Counted from the first letter of the stretch, positions 1-12,185 are shown. The stretch: DNA of 64,000 bases from Alligator mississippiensis (GCF_030867095.1 NC_081827.1:49640501-49704500), one strand, 5' to 3'. Notes: generated by a model from the letters alone, not told the origin. Translations and numbers: made by a program.

Positions 1-1620
1 GCTGTTAGTGTGTGTGTGTGTGTATGCACCTAATTGATTTGTGTGTTTGTATATGTACAATTGTGTCACACCCTCCTATCTAACAACGCAATATTGAGAT
101 CCTGAGGGTTGGCCTTACCCCACAGGCTACACTGAAATGGAATTATCCTACATTGTCAAAGCTGTTTTTATTTCCCAATATTTTTTTCTCAAAAAAAAAA
201 GTATGGAAATCAATCTGAGTTTGGAAAACATTTCACTTTGGATGGAACTGTGTTTCCTGATAGAAAGTGATTTCAGTCTAATTATAATCATCTCCATTTA
301 TAAGATTATAGTCTGCACTACACCCAGTGCAGAAATGATGACTGGATGTGAAGTTTTAAACTTATTATTCGTTCTCTGATGGCATCAACATATTAAAGCT
401 GTTTGGAGAAATTCATCCCTACTGTAACTCCATGCAGTCCATAGAATTATATTCTTCCTTGGGAAGGAGTTTAAGGTAAATTAAAATATCAGACTCATAC
501 CAGAATATGAATACTACCATATCATATTGGTTTAAATGATAAAACTTTCATGCGTAGATGAAGCCTGTCCAAGCAGATCCAGATTTATCAGGTCTCTGTG
601 GACTGACATAAAGCACTTTGCTAGGAAGTGAGCATGCTGCTTTTACAAGACACTCTGTCATAATTATTTATTTTGGTTGGTAATTTTTAATTGTGAGGTT
701 AGCTTTTTGTGTCTCTCCACTTTCCTTTCTTCCAACACCCATCCGCTCATGCACCTAAAATAAAGTGAAACAAGAAAATTACTAAAAAAATGTTTTTTCT
801 TTAAATTTGTTTCAAACAAATTCTTTGAAACTTTGGGCATTGGCTGGTAGATGAGGCTTGTTCTACTGAAAAGATCTTTTCTTGACATAGAAAATATGAA
901 AGGCTCACTAAAAGGCCAGTTAAAGACTCCAGTTCTTTTTATCACAGCCCATCTGCCTCTTACGACTTTTACTCTAGTGAAAGATTAATAGGTTTTAAGG
1001 CCAAGGGCCATTATGATCATCCAATCTGACCTGTGTAGCATATCATAAATTCCACCCACTGAACCCTATAATTGTGACTGAGCTCTACTGTATCTTTTAG
1101 AAAGAAATACACTCAAAGGCTCTGAATGATGAAAAATTTACATTCTTTGGAGATCTGTTACTAAGTCTAGTTACACTTACAACTAAAAGTTTTCATTGTG
1201 ATAGATCAAATCTTTATCAATCAAGTTTTTTTCTTATCTCTCTTTTTCAATTTTTACCTGTAAAAGGGAAAAAAAGTAAGGGAAAGCGTTCTTTGTCACT
1301 TTAACTTATTTACTGTTTTCCACAGGAAAAGCTTGGAACAAAATAAAGTGGCAAGAGAAAATGGAAGGGAAAACACTCTTTCACACTTCTTTAAACTAGA
1401 AAAGTATGACAATTAGAGAAAATCCCTCATTTGTTTACAACACTTTTCTAATGGGAAAATTAAAAGCAGTGCTTTCTTTCACCTTTTAATTTTTAAGTGT
1501 ATTTTACAACTTTGGAAATTTTTGAGAACAGCAAAATGAAAAATAACATTTGAAAAGGAAAAAAAAATGAAACCACAGACCTTGTACAGTCTAACACACT
1601 CAGTGATGGAAAGGGGGAAA
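1..1620. other. Intergenic, no gene seen
   Basis: AT-rich sequence with a short (TG)n tract near positions 9-24 and several short A or T runs. Open frames on both strands are short, have no recognisable domain and are not flanked by convincing splice sites. I see no RNA gene or clear mobile element here. Confidence 0.6.
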
Positions 1621-1629
1621 AGGATAAAA

Positions 1630-1880
1630 CAGTGAAAGGGCATGTATGGCAATGTTGCTACGGCACCATGCTTTAGTACATGCTGTGCATGCAGTGCATG
1701 CTTAGATTTCACCACTACGTTGCTGTAGCGGCATGCTACACCAGGGGAGTGCACCACTATGGCAATGTAGCTGGTGATCATGTGTAGACTCATGTGATCA
1801 CTACGTCACCGTAGCATGTTGTACAGTGATGTAGAGCATTGCTATGTCACTGTAGGGTGATGTTTAGACATGCCCAGAAA
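1630..1880. mobile_element. MITE-like element with internal GTAGC repeats
   Basis: The segment is dense in short inverted and direct words such as ATGGCAATGTAGC, GCTACGTTGC-like and TACGTCACCGTAGC, and ends near GTTTAGACATGCCC. A related segment at 13530-13748 carries the same words and ends GTGTAGACATGTCC. Sharing between two distant loci supports a dispersed non-autonomous DNA element. I could not find a clean target duplication, so the superfamily and exact ends are inferred. Confidence 0.5.
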
Positions 1881-2479
1881 GACAGGGAAAAAAAACAGAA
1901 CATAGTAATTCCAATAAAAATAATGAAAAAAAAATTATGTTTCAGTGCAGAATGGAAACACTTGGAAATGCTCAAATTCATTACATCTTAGTGGTAGCCT
2001 TTTAATGCTATTTTCAGATAAGAATTACAGTATTATGTGCCTTTAATTACAATAGCATAAAAAAAATTAATGACATCGTAAATTTGGAAAGGTTAAGAGG
2101 TTCAAGATGATATAAACAAACAAAACTAAAGCACTGAGGAATGAAAAGATGGAAGGAAATCAAATTAAGATCAGTTTCCAGAGTACACAGTACATCTATT
2201 ACCCGCTGCTAAACTAAATGTTCCAACTCTTAAGTATTTTCCTGGTGTTTGCAATTAAGAAGTCATTAATTTAGTCAATGTAGTTATTAAATGCACCCTT
2301 TGCAGCTTTTTCCTTCCATAAACTATGCTGGAATTTTAATTTGTGTAATATGATCATATCACATGGGATGGAAAGTTATAGTACCTGAAAATAGATAGTA
2401 CATATCTCAGGTCCTGCTTAAATTGACACTTCTACCAATAGTCACTGCAGTTTTTGAACCATGCTTCTATTATATATTA
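1881..2479. other. Intergenic, nothing recognised
   Basis: AT-rich unique-looking sequence without a supported gene, RNA or repeat. Confidence 0.5.
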
Positions 2480-2787
2480 CAGTAGTTTTCAAACTTTTTA
2501 GACTCAAGACCATATTAGAAATGCCAGCTTTTAACTTTCATTCGTTTCTTGACTATGGAAAAATAATACAGCAATTCTTCTGTTGCAAAGAACTCAGAAG
2601 AACCACAGCTGGTCAGGATGTTTTTGACACTATGGATTTCTATTTGAAATGTCTGCATTTATCATTTGAATCATGTGTGGCTATTTGCATATTTAACAGG
2701 GCTAATATTGAGCAGCATCCTGAGGAACACTTAAAAGCATGTTGCAGGACCCTGGGATACCTTGACACCTTAGTTGGGAATCACTAA
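2480..2787. mobile_element. Degraded hAT-type (Charlie-like) DNA transposon fossil
   Basis: The left end begins CAGTAGTTTTCAAACTTTTTAGACTC and the right end is TTGGGAATCACTA, which is its approximate reverse complement. This resembles the CAGTGGTTCTCAA termini of hAT-Charlie type elements in amniotes. No 8-bp target duplication is left. A 108-codon open frame covers the element but has no similarity I recognise and is probably fortuitous. Confidence 0.5.
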
Positions 2788-4282
2788 TGTAGGGGAATTT
2801 TTATTCCTCCATGGAAAACATATTGATTCCAAGGAGAAAAATAAATGGCCAGAATACTTACTGGAATAGTAGCTTGTAAACAAGACCTAGAGTCTCAGCT
2901 GGCATAAACTAGTCTGCCTTCTTTGATTTCAGTGAAACTATGCAGTTTACTCCAGCCAAAGATCTGACCCTGGTAGTTGCCAAGACACCATGACCAGAGT
3001 GAAGCACGAGGAATTTCAGTGACACCATAGGGCTCCTGGATTTGGGGAACCCATCTGTTTGTCAGAGAGCAGAACCAGAGCTGGGTGAAATTCATTATCT
3101 GCTCTCCCTTTTTAGCAAGAGAAGTGGAGACAATGCAGTATTCAGTCAAACCTCTGGCAACCACAAAATCAGTAGGCTTCACAAATCATAAGGCTAGGTC
3201 TGCCACATAGTCTTCTCCGTAAAGTCCACTGGAGTCCATAAAGAGGTTCAAGTAACATAAATTTTGTTCCTTTTACCTCCTTTTCCCACTTAGACCACAT
3301 CATTCCCCACATTCACACATTCTTCTGATATCCAGGAAAGAAACTAGTGGGTTTCTAACATCTGTGCATTTTAGGTAATTACTTATATTTTTCTAGTGAA
3401 TTGTGGTTAATGAATTGTAGTGGTTGGCAGGCCAGGATTCCCACAAGGCCATTTAAATTAGATTACATTAAAAGACAGTATTTTGAGTATAATTTTTACT
3501 ATGGTTTCAGCTCTGATGAAAGCACATTTCACATATGGGCACAAATATACATTTTAGCACATCTTCTTGTTATTTGAATCACTTATACTTGAACTTGCTC
3601 TGTTCATTCCTTTGGTATTTGCAAAATATACTCTTGTCTTACTTCTCAGTGGATACTATGCTGTTAACAGGAACAGGACCAGAGCTTGTGGTGTCTTTAG
3701 GAAAGGTCCTGTCATTTTCTATTTGCTTCACAGTACCCACTACTGTTGAGATATGATTAAGTGATTATCTTTTTGTGATGGGCATTCTGTGCAGTAGGCA
3801 TTGTGATGGCTAAATCATTTTGTGTACTTCCAAGTATAGTGGGCATAGAAGATAAACATCTTGCTTGTTATCATTTAGCAGTGTTGCTACGTGGATACCA
3901 CAGTATATTGTCTGCTCTGGGGGGTGGCTTGTTTGTGTGTTTTTTTTATAAATGATTTGTCCCAGGTCCAGTGCTTCTAAGATAATACATTCACTTTTTT
4001 GAGCTATGTTGCCTGAAATTTCAGCTTGTAAACTTTTCCTATTCTGATTGTAATTCACATTGTTCTGGTGAGGTTATGATCCTACTATCACATAATTTGT
4101 ATTTGATTTGATATGACTGTCAACTTTTTCTTTTTCCTCTTACATAATTCCTGCAAAGTGTCTGTAATCTCATTCATCAAAGGTCACTCTCTGTTAGGTA
4201 TTCAGTTTCCTGTTTTTCTTTTATCACTTCCTCGGTTTCCATTTATTTCTCTGCTGTTGCCTTGACTTTGTTCTATCCTGAC
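2788..4282. other. Intergenic, nothing recognised
   Basis: No supported gene or RNA. Open frames are short and overlapping on both strands. A T-rich stretch near 3940-3950 is simple sequence. Confidence 0.5.
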
Positions 4283-4725
4283 TGTAACAGGGAACCCTAG
4301 CCCTGTCACCAGAAGACAGGTCCGCCCCTTTAAGGCCAGAACTTTCTGGGCACAGAGTGCTGGTAAGGAGGAGGTTAAATGCTGACCCTGGCCAGCTAGT
4401 CAGTTGACTGGAAGGGGCAGGCCAGAACTATAAAAACCCTGGGCAGAGTGGCAGTAAGGGCCAGCAGCCAAAGGGGAAGGAGTGCATCCCAGAGCTCTAT
4501 GGAGAGGCTTGGTGAGTGGTCCAAAGGCTGGAGGAGGGGAACTATGGAATCCCCCGAAAAGATGGCAGTGACCCCAGAAGAAAGACTGTAGCTGACGGTG
4601 GGGAGCCAAAGCACAAACCCTGCATAAATGTAAGCTGGCATGCTGCCTTCCTTAATCACGTTTTTTGGTGGCAGTTATTGCCCATGGACAGGACTGTTCA
4701 TAATTCTTTTTGTTATTGAATATCA
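4283..4725 (+). mobile_element. Putative LTR of an unrelated retroelement
   Basis: The segment starts TGTAACAGGGAACCC and ends with CA after a T-rich tract (TTTTTGTTATTGAATATCA). It contains a good TATA box (TATAAAAA, 4429-4436) placed as expected for an LTR U3, and TGGTTTGGATGAGG follows a few bases downstream as a possible primer binding site at 4730. The order promoter, short transcribed part, TG...CA ends and TGG just after is what an LTR looks like. No second LTR or target duplication was found, so this may be a fragment, and the class is not assigned. Confidence 0.4.
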
Positions 4726-5370
4726 CCAGTGGTTTGGATGAGGCTAGTGGGGAAGAAGGAGGCCTCACTGGGACCTCACTACACCGTCTCTGGTGTTGGC
4801 CTGATCCTGGTGCCAGAGAAGGTGCAGTATTTGGGGTACATAGGCCCTGGTGCCAGTGTGGGCACAGGATTTTGGGGGGGGGTACAGACCCGGGCATCAG
4901 AGGGTGCAACCCTAAAAGGCCACAGTGGTCTGGTACCCCTGAGGTGCAGTTTTGTTCTGTTTGTTTTTGTGGACTGGGATGGTGTGGGTTTGGGGCCATT
5001 CCCCCGCCTTGAACTTGCAGTTCCCCCTGGCTGCAGGGCCAGTGGCCGGGCCTCTGGGCCAGGGAGGCTGGGCTCCAGATCAGAGCAGAAAGGAGGACCA
5101 CGAGCCTCAAGACAAGGAAAAATGCTAGAGCCTCAGAGTCGAACCTCGTTTGGTGGGTTAAGACGGGGAGGACTAGCTAGAGAAAGACAAGGGGTCAAGG
5201 CCTGTGGAGGGGCAAGACCCCAACATATGAAATATAATAGGCAGTCTCCTGCTTACAGGAACATCAGTATAACATTTTTCCATCAAGACGTGGCAGGAGA
5301 GTAGAGAGTGGGACACAAGAAACCTTAACGAGAACTTCAAGGGCGCCCCGCGTAGGGCGCGGATAACAGG
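4726..5370. other. GC-rich sequence next to the putative LTR
   Basis: This may be leader DNA of the same retroelement. It holds overlapping open frames on both strands (up to about 190 codons) with proline/glycine-rich translations and no motif I know. The right margin near 5340-5370 contains a GCGCCCCGCGTAGGGCGCG palindrome-like run. Function unknown. Confidence 0.3.
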
Positions 5371-6220
5371 AAAGATGGTGCTGGGGAAGGCAATCTGTTA
5401 CACTGACCTTTATAAAGTGTTTATTTTTTCTGGTGTCCACTGCATTAATCTCATACACATGCAAAACCAGATTTCTTATGCTTACTCACTTCTCAGGTTT
5501 GCTGCATTTCCCTTTGCTTTTCTTGTCTTCAGTCTTTGCTTATGATTTTTTTTTTTTTTTCTGCAACAGCAACCATTGCAATTTCACCTGACTTATATTT
5601 GTGTATTTGCTTTGACAGGAATTTTTGTTTTTTATATACTTAATTTATTTTTCTGTGCCACTTGAAGAATTATCTCTGCATCTGGCCTGGATAGGCATTA
5701 GGATGTAAGCTTCTTTGTTAGCTTTGCATATAGCAATAGGTGACAAAACTTCTTTCTGAGCATTCTTGTTCCAGTTACTGTAACTTCCCTCTCTCTTAAT
5801 AATCTAGTATATCTTTTAGAATTGTTAATTGCATGAGTCAGCCACTTTCTAATTTGGCACTATACTCACTATTGTTTCTCCAAAATCTTGGTCACGTTTG
5901 CTGAAATGATGTCTTTCCTTTGTTACACTTTATAAGCAAAGAAGTGGAAAATCAGCCTCAACATGTTAAACTCTAAAAGGACAATATGGAAAACTAAAGG
6001 AAACTATTAGATAAAGACTTGAGAGATTTACTTATTCACAGGGCAGCTAAACAGTCATCTTCTGTTTTATTTCCCATGTTACATTTTTATATATAGCTAG
6101 GAAGATGAGATTTGAAAAATAAATTAAGTTGGCATAATTTTATTCCAACCAATAAATAACTCTTATCTACCATGCTATTTTGATGGCTTTCTTCATCATT
6201 GCGTCTGAGAAACTCTCAGA
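5371..6220. other. Intergenic, nothing recognised
   Basis: AT-rich DNA with a T run near 5547-5560. No gene or repeat recognised. Confidence 0.5.
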
Positions 6221-6224
6221 TATT

Positions 6225-6410
6225 TATAGATTTATCCTCACAAGACTACCAGAAGGCAGCAAATTATTATCACTGTTATAGTTGGGGAATTGAGGCACAG
6301 AAAAATTAAATGATTTCCCAAGTCACAGAAATAGTGTGGGGCAAAGCTTGGAGCTGAATCCAAATAACTTTTTCCTAGTCCAGTGTGTTAACAAGACCAT
6401 CCTTTTCCTC
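6225..6410 (-). repeat. MIR-type SINE, 3' part
   Basis: Reading along the plus strand it contains ATCCTCACAAGACTACC, then ATTATTATCACTGTTATAG, GGGGAATTGAGGCACAGA, AATGATTTCCCAAGTCACAG and GAGCTGAATCC. This is the characteristic order of the conserved MIR/CORE-SINE body seen from its 3' side. MIR elements are old tRNA-derived SINEs shared across amniotes. The copy is diverged and immobile. Confidence 0.65.
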
Positions 6411-7123
6411 CTCCTCAGCCAAGAATATTTTGTAGCATACAGTTTTATATGTGCTTTTGAGGTTATTTTTTTACAAACCCTAATGACTGCTTAGTAGCTG
6501 CTGTCTTTATCATTTACTTTAAAAAAGATCATGTACAGAAAGGGTTAGTGCTGCTAACCCGACATACAGAAGTAAAATTCCTGGCATGTGAGTCACATCT
6601 TGCATGTATTATTCACAACTTTAGTAGACACTGAAATGATTGCAGTCCTCTCAGGGACACTTACTGATTTGCTCTAAAAGGACATGCAGAAAAAAAAGTC
6701 TAGGCATGTGGCATCTGAACCAATGCAGGGGAAGTCATGATCTCTGCATTTTAACTTTCCCTTGATTCTTGTAACTGTATAGGCTGCATCTCTTATGAAA
6801 CTTCACAGAGAATTGCTTTGGATTGTATGTATTGTGTATCAGCATTGTTGTGCTATGTGCAAATAAATAGGACTTTTGGTTCAACAGCTGAACTGAAAAG
6901 CTGAAAAACATCACTCTACATAGTGACATGAAGCTGACATTTCAAAAGAAATATAGAGTTTATTTAGAGTGAAGGCAAATATTTTTTCTGATCTGACACA
7001 ATGTCTCATTTCCAGCATTTTTAGTACAGAAAAGGAAATTTCAAAAGGGAGGCTTTGAGACAACTTTCTTAGGTTCAGGTAGATGAGGCAGATCCAGAAG
7101 GGGTGCAGGGAGTGAAGGATGTA
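6411..7123. other. Intergenic, nothing recognised
   Basis: AT-rich sequence between the MIR copy and the hAT-type element. No gene or RNA seen. Confidence 0.5.
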
Positions 7124-7131
7124 GTTGCAAC

Positions 7132-7959
7132 CAATGTTCCCTCTAAGGAGCAGTGGTCCGTGAGTGCGTCGCCTTGGTGCATGAGTGTGCCATCTTGGTC
7201 TGGCATGGGACACCTACCGAAGGGGGCTGGGGGCCAGAGCCAGAGGCTGGAACTGGATGCTGGGGGGCTGGGGGCCAGGGCCAGGGCCAGAGGCTAGAAC
7301 TGGATGCTGGGGGCCGGGGGCTGGAGCCAGGGGCTGGTGGCTGGAGGCTGGGGCCAGGGGCTGGAGCTGAGAGCCAGGAGTCGGGGACCAGGGGCTGGAG
7401 CCGGAGGCCAGGGGCTGGAGCCCAGAGCCAGAGGCTGGAGCCAGAGCCTGGCGCGGGCTCCCCGGCTCTGGGGAAGTGCTCCGCTTCCCAGTGGAGCACT
7501 TCCCCGGAGTCGGTGGAGCCTGCGCCAGCCACCCACCCCAGCCTCCATCCCTGCCTTGCCTCACCTCGGGGAGGAGCCACTACCTGCTCCAGTGAGGCTC
7601 TGCTGGCTCTGGGACACTGCTCTGCTCTCTCGCATTGCCTCGGGGAGTGAGGGCCGGGGAGTGAAGCAGAGTCCCGGAGCCAGCGGAGCCTCACTGGGGC
7701 AGGCAGCAGCTCCTCCCTGAGGTGAGGCAAGGCGGGGATGGAGGCTGGTGCGGGTGGCTGGCACAGGCTCCACCGGCTCCAAGGAAGTGCTCCACTCCCC
7801 GGTCCTGATGTGGGGGAGCGGAGCACTTCCCCGGAGCTAGGGAGCCCACACCAGGTTCCTGCCCCAGCCTCTCCTGGTGCGCAGCCTTGAAAAGGCTGTG
7901 CGTGGCCACACTTTTAGTTGTGTGCGGTCATGCACGCATGCACCTTAGAGGGAAACTTG
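7132..7959. mobile_element. Non-autonomous hAT-type element with 8-bp target duplication
   Basis: The element is flanked by perfect 8-bp direct repeats GTTGCAAC (7124-7131 and 7960-7967). Its ends are inverted repeats: CAATGTTCCCTCTAAGG on the left and CCTTAGAGGGAAACTTG on the right. An 8-bp duplication with short inverted ends is the signature of hAT transposition. It encodes no transposase. The interior is a GC-rich degenerate minisatellite made of GGGGCTGGAGCCAGAGGCTGG-like units at about 7225-7450, then a GC-rich block to about 7870. Long open frames here, up to 227 codons on the minus strand, are low-complexity translations of this repeat and not genes. Confidence 0.8.
7225..7450. repeat. 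Degenerate GC-rich minisatellite inside the hAT element
   Basis: Many imperfect copies of a unit of roughly 12-20 bases around GGGCTGGAGCC and GGGGCCAGGGGCTGG. It lies wholly inside the transposable element and produces open reading in several frames. Confidence 0.75.
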
Positions 7960-7967
7960 GTTGCAAC

Positions 7968-8305
7968 TCCCTTCAGCTGTGCGGCACATGCACTTGAGTT
8001 CTCTGAGCAAATTGGTTCATCAGCATGGCTGCTGCTGGAGAGTAGCTCAGGAATCCAGAGGGTGAACCCTTCTGCTGCTTGCCCCCTGTTTTTCCCCATG
8101 GCTGTATCTGGTGGTGGGCAAGGGGGGATGGCAAAGGCAAGTGGCAGCAATGTTTCCCCCCTGTGTTCTGGAGCTAAGTGAATGCAGACAGCTACACTGA
8201 CAACCCGGTGAGCTCAGGGAGCTCACTATGTACATGCTACATAGACAAAGCAGGGTGTGGCTGTACCTCTGTCCATCCTGTGGGACCTGCTGATGGGTGC
8301 TACCT
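7968..8305. other. Intergenic, nothing recognised
   Basis: Mixed-composition sequence with no supported gene. Opposed open frames of 60-87 codons have no recognisable domain. Confidence 0.4.
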
Positions 8306-8309
8306 GTAT

Positions 8310-8515
8310 AATGTATAACTTAATAGGTAGGGCACTCACCAGAATGCAGGGCAGCTGGGATCAATTCCCTCCTCCCAATTCTGATAGGCTTTTCCCACCT
8401 CTCAGGAGAGTGAATACTTCAACTACTCTGCTGTAGGGGATTTTGAGATGCAGATTTCTCATTCTCTCTTGCTGAAGCTTTCACCCTTTATATAAAAAAA
8501 AAATAAAATTTTTTT
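8310..8515 (+). repeat. tRNA-derived SINE
   Basis: A box A-like stretch (TAGGTAGGGCACTCACC, about 8324-8340) is followed by a box B-like stretch (GGGATCAATTCCC, about 8355-8367). This is the spacing of an internal RNA polymerase III promoter. The copy ends in an A-rich tail, AAAAAAAAATAAAA, near 8490-8508. Similar heads occur on the minus strand near 16229-16250 and 42540-42582, so this is a dispersed family. It does not look like an intact tRNA gene. Confidence 0.6.
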
Positions 8516-8519
8516 TTGA

Positions 8520-9515
8520 GTATGGACTCAGACTCTGTTAAGTGTCTTAAGCACTAGTCTTTAGAGTTATTGTCACTTATACAAATTGGAACAGATTCAG
8601 TAAGAGTGAGTGAAAGTGCCCCAACCCTCACACGCAGTTTCCAGGCAGTAAGAGAACTCAGCTGTGACGTGGGATACTGGAGGTGTTCTTGGAATGTCGT
8701 GCATGTTTTCTTGAATATATTTTACTGATGCGCTGTGTGTGGTCTCTATGTATAAGTACGATCAAGCCATATTTAGCATTCATGTTTATATGCATTGTGG
8801 TATTTACTATAAAGTTATTTGTTACATGTTATAGTAGGGCCAGGATTACATAACATTAGAATGATTTTTAAGTGTTATTCCTTTAACAATGAGTTTTGCA
8901 CTGGGGACAGGATCAAAGCATACATGGCTGTGAGAAGTTATCACTGGGAATAAGCAGCCGACATGGGAATGTTTAATGACCAGTTAAGTAGATGCTTGTA
9001 GATGTGGTCCAAAGCACATGAGCCAGACCTTTCCAGCCAACGATGAACAATTTTTATATTTTAAAAAGAGATGTTTGTGGCAAGAATAACACCTGGAGAA
9101 AAGCTATTCAAAGAAAAGTCTGTCCATGGGTGGATCTAAGGTTTTGAAAAGTGTGGGGGGTATACATGGTGTGGTACATCATCACATATAATGCAACACA
9201 TTTTTCTCCAGGTAAAAATAAACTAGAAGCTTTACTAATATCCTAGAGGCATAGGTCTATATTATGCAATTTACAATTGAAGCAAAAACAAATTATACCT
9301 TTATTGGAATGTGCACTCATTTTCTATAGCATACTTTATGTGTTTAAAAGACACAACACACTAGGCAAAAATACTCAAAAGATGGTGTTTGTTTAGGCCT
9401 GTAGTCATTAGAATTAAAAGTACATCTCTTTAAGAGTCATAAAGCAAACACACACTTTGTTGAGCATCTTGACAGTGCATCTGATGCTTCACTCAAATTT
9501 ATTTGCACACCTGGG
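8520..9515. other. Intergenic, nothing certain
   Basis: No gene seen. The words GGTGGATCTAAGGTTTTGAAAAG near 9129-9151 resemble the end of some hAT families but no partner end was found. Confidence 0.4.
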
Positions 9516-9517
9516 TT

Positions 9518-11215
9518 AATGTTTTTAGCTAAAGTTAAAAACAGTCTGCAGGGCTGTGAAGGAGGAGCTATATTATCCATCCTGCAGCATCCAGTAAGGG
9601 AAGCATTTGCCAGATCTCCAACCTCTGAAGACATTCACCAGGCAATAAGACAGATAAGAACAATAAAGCATCTGGCCCTTATAGCATACCAGCTGTGGTC
9701 TTCAAAGCTGGTGGGGAAACTATGAACAACAAGCTCCACATACTGTTTCGCAAAATCTGGAACATGAGGAAATGCCCGATAACCTAAGGAATGCCAGTAT
9801 TGTTACTATTTTTAAAAAGGGAGATAAGTCTGACTGTGGAAACTATCAAGGTATCGTTCTCTTCTCCATCACTGGGAAGATCCTTGCTCAGAAAAATGGA
9901 AAATAGGCTAAAAAAAGTGGAAAAATGCCCAGAACAACACTAGGAACTGTATAGGGTCTTTATCAATTTGACCAAAGCCTTCAACACTGTTAACTGTAAG
10001 TCTCTATGGAAGATCTTGTTGAAGTTTGGCTGCCCAGGGAAATTTATCACCATCCTAAGACTCCTTCGTGATCAGATTACTGCCTCTATCCTATGCAGTG
10101 AGTCTACTTTAAAGCCCTTTACCATTCAAACTAGTGTCAAGCAGGGCTGCGTGATCGCACCAATTTTGTTTTCCATCTTTTTTGTGGTCATCAAGGTGAT
10201 CATCCATGACCATCTGCCACATGGCATCGACATTGAGTACAGGATGGATGGGAACCTTTTTCTATCTCTCTCACCTCTGTGCCAAAACCAAAGTTACTTT
10301 GCTCTCGATTGTGGAACTTCAGTACACTGATGATTGTACTGTTGTTGCACATATGGCAGAGGACCTACCAAAGGCCCTTAACAGTTTCTCTCAAGCATAT
10401 CAGTGCTTGGGAATGACCCTTAACACTGGAAAAACTAAAGTGCTTCACCAGCCTTCTCTGCCAATCAACTCCCCAACAAAGGTCCTCATTGACAGACAGG
10501 AGCTGGAGAACGTTGAACACTTTGCATATCTCAGCAGCCATTTCTCGAAGAAGGCCTACTTCAGTGAGGGGATCCAGGATAGGATCTAATGTACCAGGTC
10601 TGCCTTTGGAAGACTGCATCATCATGTGTTCAACTATCACAACATCAGGACTCAAAGTTCCTACTATATAAGGCTGTGGTAATCCCAACTCTTTCCACAG
10701 CAATGAAGCTTAGGTGACCTACTGGGACCATCTGAAAAGCCTGGAAAAACATTACCAGTGCTACTTCTGGAAGATCCTTGGCATAAAGTGGGAGGATCAT
10801 TGCACAAATGGCAGTGTCCTCACCAATGCTAACACTACCAGTATGTTTATTCAACATCAGCTGTGGTGGGTAGGGCACTATGTATACATACCTGATGTAC
10901 ATTTACCAAAACAACTGCTATACTCCCAATTCAGCCAAGGACAAAGGGCATGGAGGGGCCAGAGGAAATGCTTCAAGGACACCCTGAAGGTGAACATTAA
11001 AAAGTGTGGGACTGGCACCACAAATTGGAAAACACTAACCTGGGACAAAGCTATATGGGGATACCTTGTGAGAGATGGTACAACTGTCTTGCCTTGGAGG
11101 CAAGAAAAATGACAGAAATGGAAGGAAAGGAAACAAGACTGAGAAATCTGTGGTCTGACTCTCCCTTTAACCACCACCTATGGCATTTGCCAGAGAGTCT
11201 GCGGCTGTAGAATTG
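9518..11215 (+). pseudogene. Degenerate non-LTR retrotransposon reverse transcriptase
   Basis: Fragments of one reverse transcriptase occur in successive frames. A GNYQGI-type motif is encoded near 9838-9856. TKAFNTVN follows at 9971-9994, then VKQGC near 10135-10150 and the catalytic YTDD at about 10325-10336. C-terminal pieces of the same protein class continue to 11110, including KILGIKW near 10770 and a region around LPKQLLYSQFSQGQR at 10909-10953. The chain is broken by frameshifts and stops, so the copy is dead. A second copy of the same family lies inverted at 13916-15500. I do not assign a clade. The 5' end and any endonuclease domain are missing. Confidence 0.75.
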
Positions 11216-11268
11216 GCTATCAACGGACCCATTTACAACCCTTTTACTTGACTTGTAGGAATAATTAT

Positions 11269-12185
11269 TAGGGCTGTGCGAAGTTTCGGGTGGTGATTCG
11301 ATTTGGAGGAGATTCAGCCTGATTCAGTGGCTGAATCTGAATCGAATCAGGGGACCAATTTAAAGGTCTGAATTGATTCAAAGCTCTCCGAATCTTCGGA
11401 AAAGATTTGGAGAGCTTTGATTCAGGCAGTGCCAAGTGGCTGTAGCAAGGAGCTGCAGACGACTCTGAGCTGGTAAGTACTAGGGGCGGGGGAGGGGGAA
11501 CTGGGGGAGAAGACCATGGGGGAACTCCTGCCAGCCCCCCTGACCCCCACCCACTTCCCCAGCCCTCTCATGGCTGCCCCTGCCTGCCTCAGCTCAGTAC
11601 CTTAAAAAAAAGCCCTGGCGCTCACCAGGTGCTCCCTGCTGCCCCCCACTGCCCCACGCTGCGTGGGGGGCTCTGCCATAAGCCCCCCGCTCCCCCTCAC
11701 TCCCCCAGACTCCCCATGGGTGCCCTGCCTGGGCCAGCTCCAGCCCTTTAAGAAAAAAAAACGAATAAAGCCCCAGGACTCACCGCTCCTGCAGGGGCCT
11801 TGGGGCTTCAGGGGCTTGTACAAAGCCACCCGCCCCACCCCACATGGCTTGGGGCAGTGGGGATCACCCCCGCCAGCAGGAATAGTGAGTCTGGGGTTTT
11901 GTTTTGTTTTTTTCTCTTAAAGTGCCAGAGCTGGCCTGGGCAGGGCACCTGGGGTTGGGGGAGAAGAGGTGGGGTCAGGGGCTCATGGAAAGCTCTCCAT
12001 GCAGCATGGGGCAATGGAGGGCAATGGGGATCACCCCCCTCTGCCCGGCAGCACCCGTTTTAAAAAAAACAAACAAACAAACAAACAAAAAAAGCCCCAA
12101 CTCAACAAGTGCCAGCAGCTGGGGCAGCCATTGCTGGGCTGGGAGAAGGGTGGGGGATGGGAATCAAGTAAACCAAAATGAGCCA
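11269..12185. mobile_element. hAT-type MITE (TAGGGCTGTGC family), right end not found
   Basis: The left end TAGGGCTGTGCGAAG matches the ends of the elements at 52567 and 35504. It is followed by the same kind of interior: GAATCGAATC-type words around a TTCGGAAAAG hairpin, then GC-rich DNA with A-rich interruptions. Left flank is ATAATTAT, but I could not find that octamer or the complementary terminus on the right, so this copy is truncated or interrupted near 12185. The (CAAA)n tract at 12067-12090 lies inside. Confidence 0.6.

Noticed and set aside
7143-7826. 227-codon open frame on the minus strand, Pro/Ala/Ser-rich
   Set aside because: It is a translation of the minisatellite and GC-rich core of the hAT-type element, and other frames on both strands are equally open.
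8310-8400. Functional tRNA gene
   Set aside because: Box A- and box B-like words are present but no cloverleaf could be drawn, and related heads occur elsewhere, so it is a SINE.
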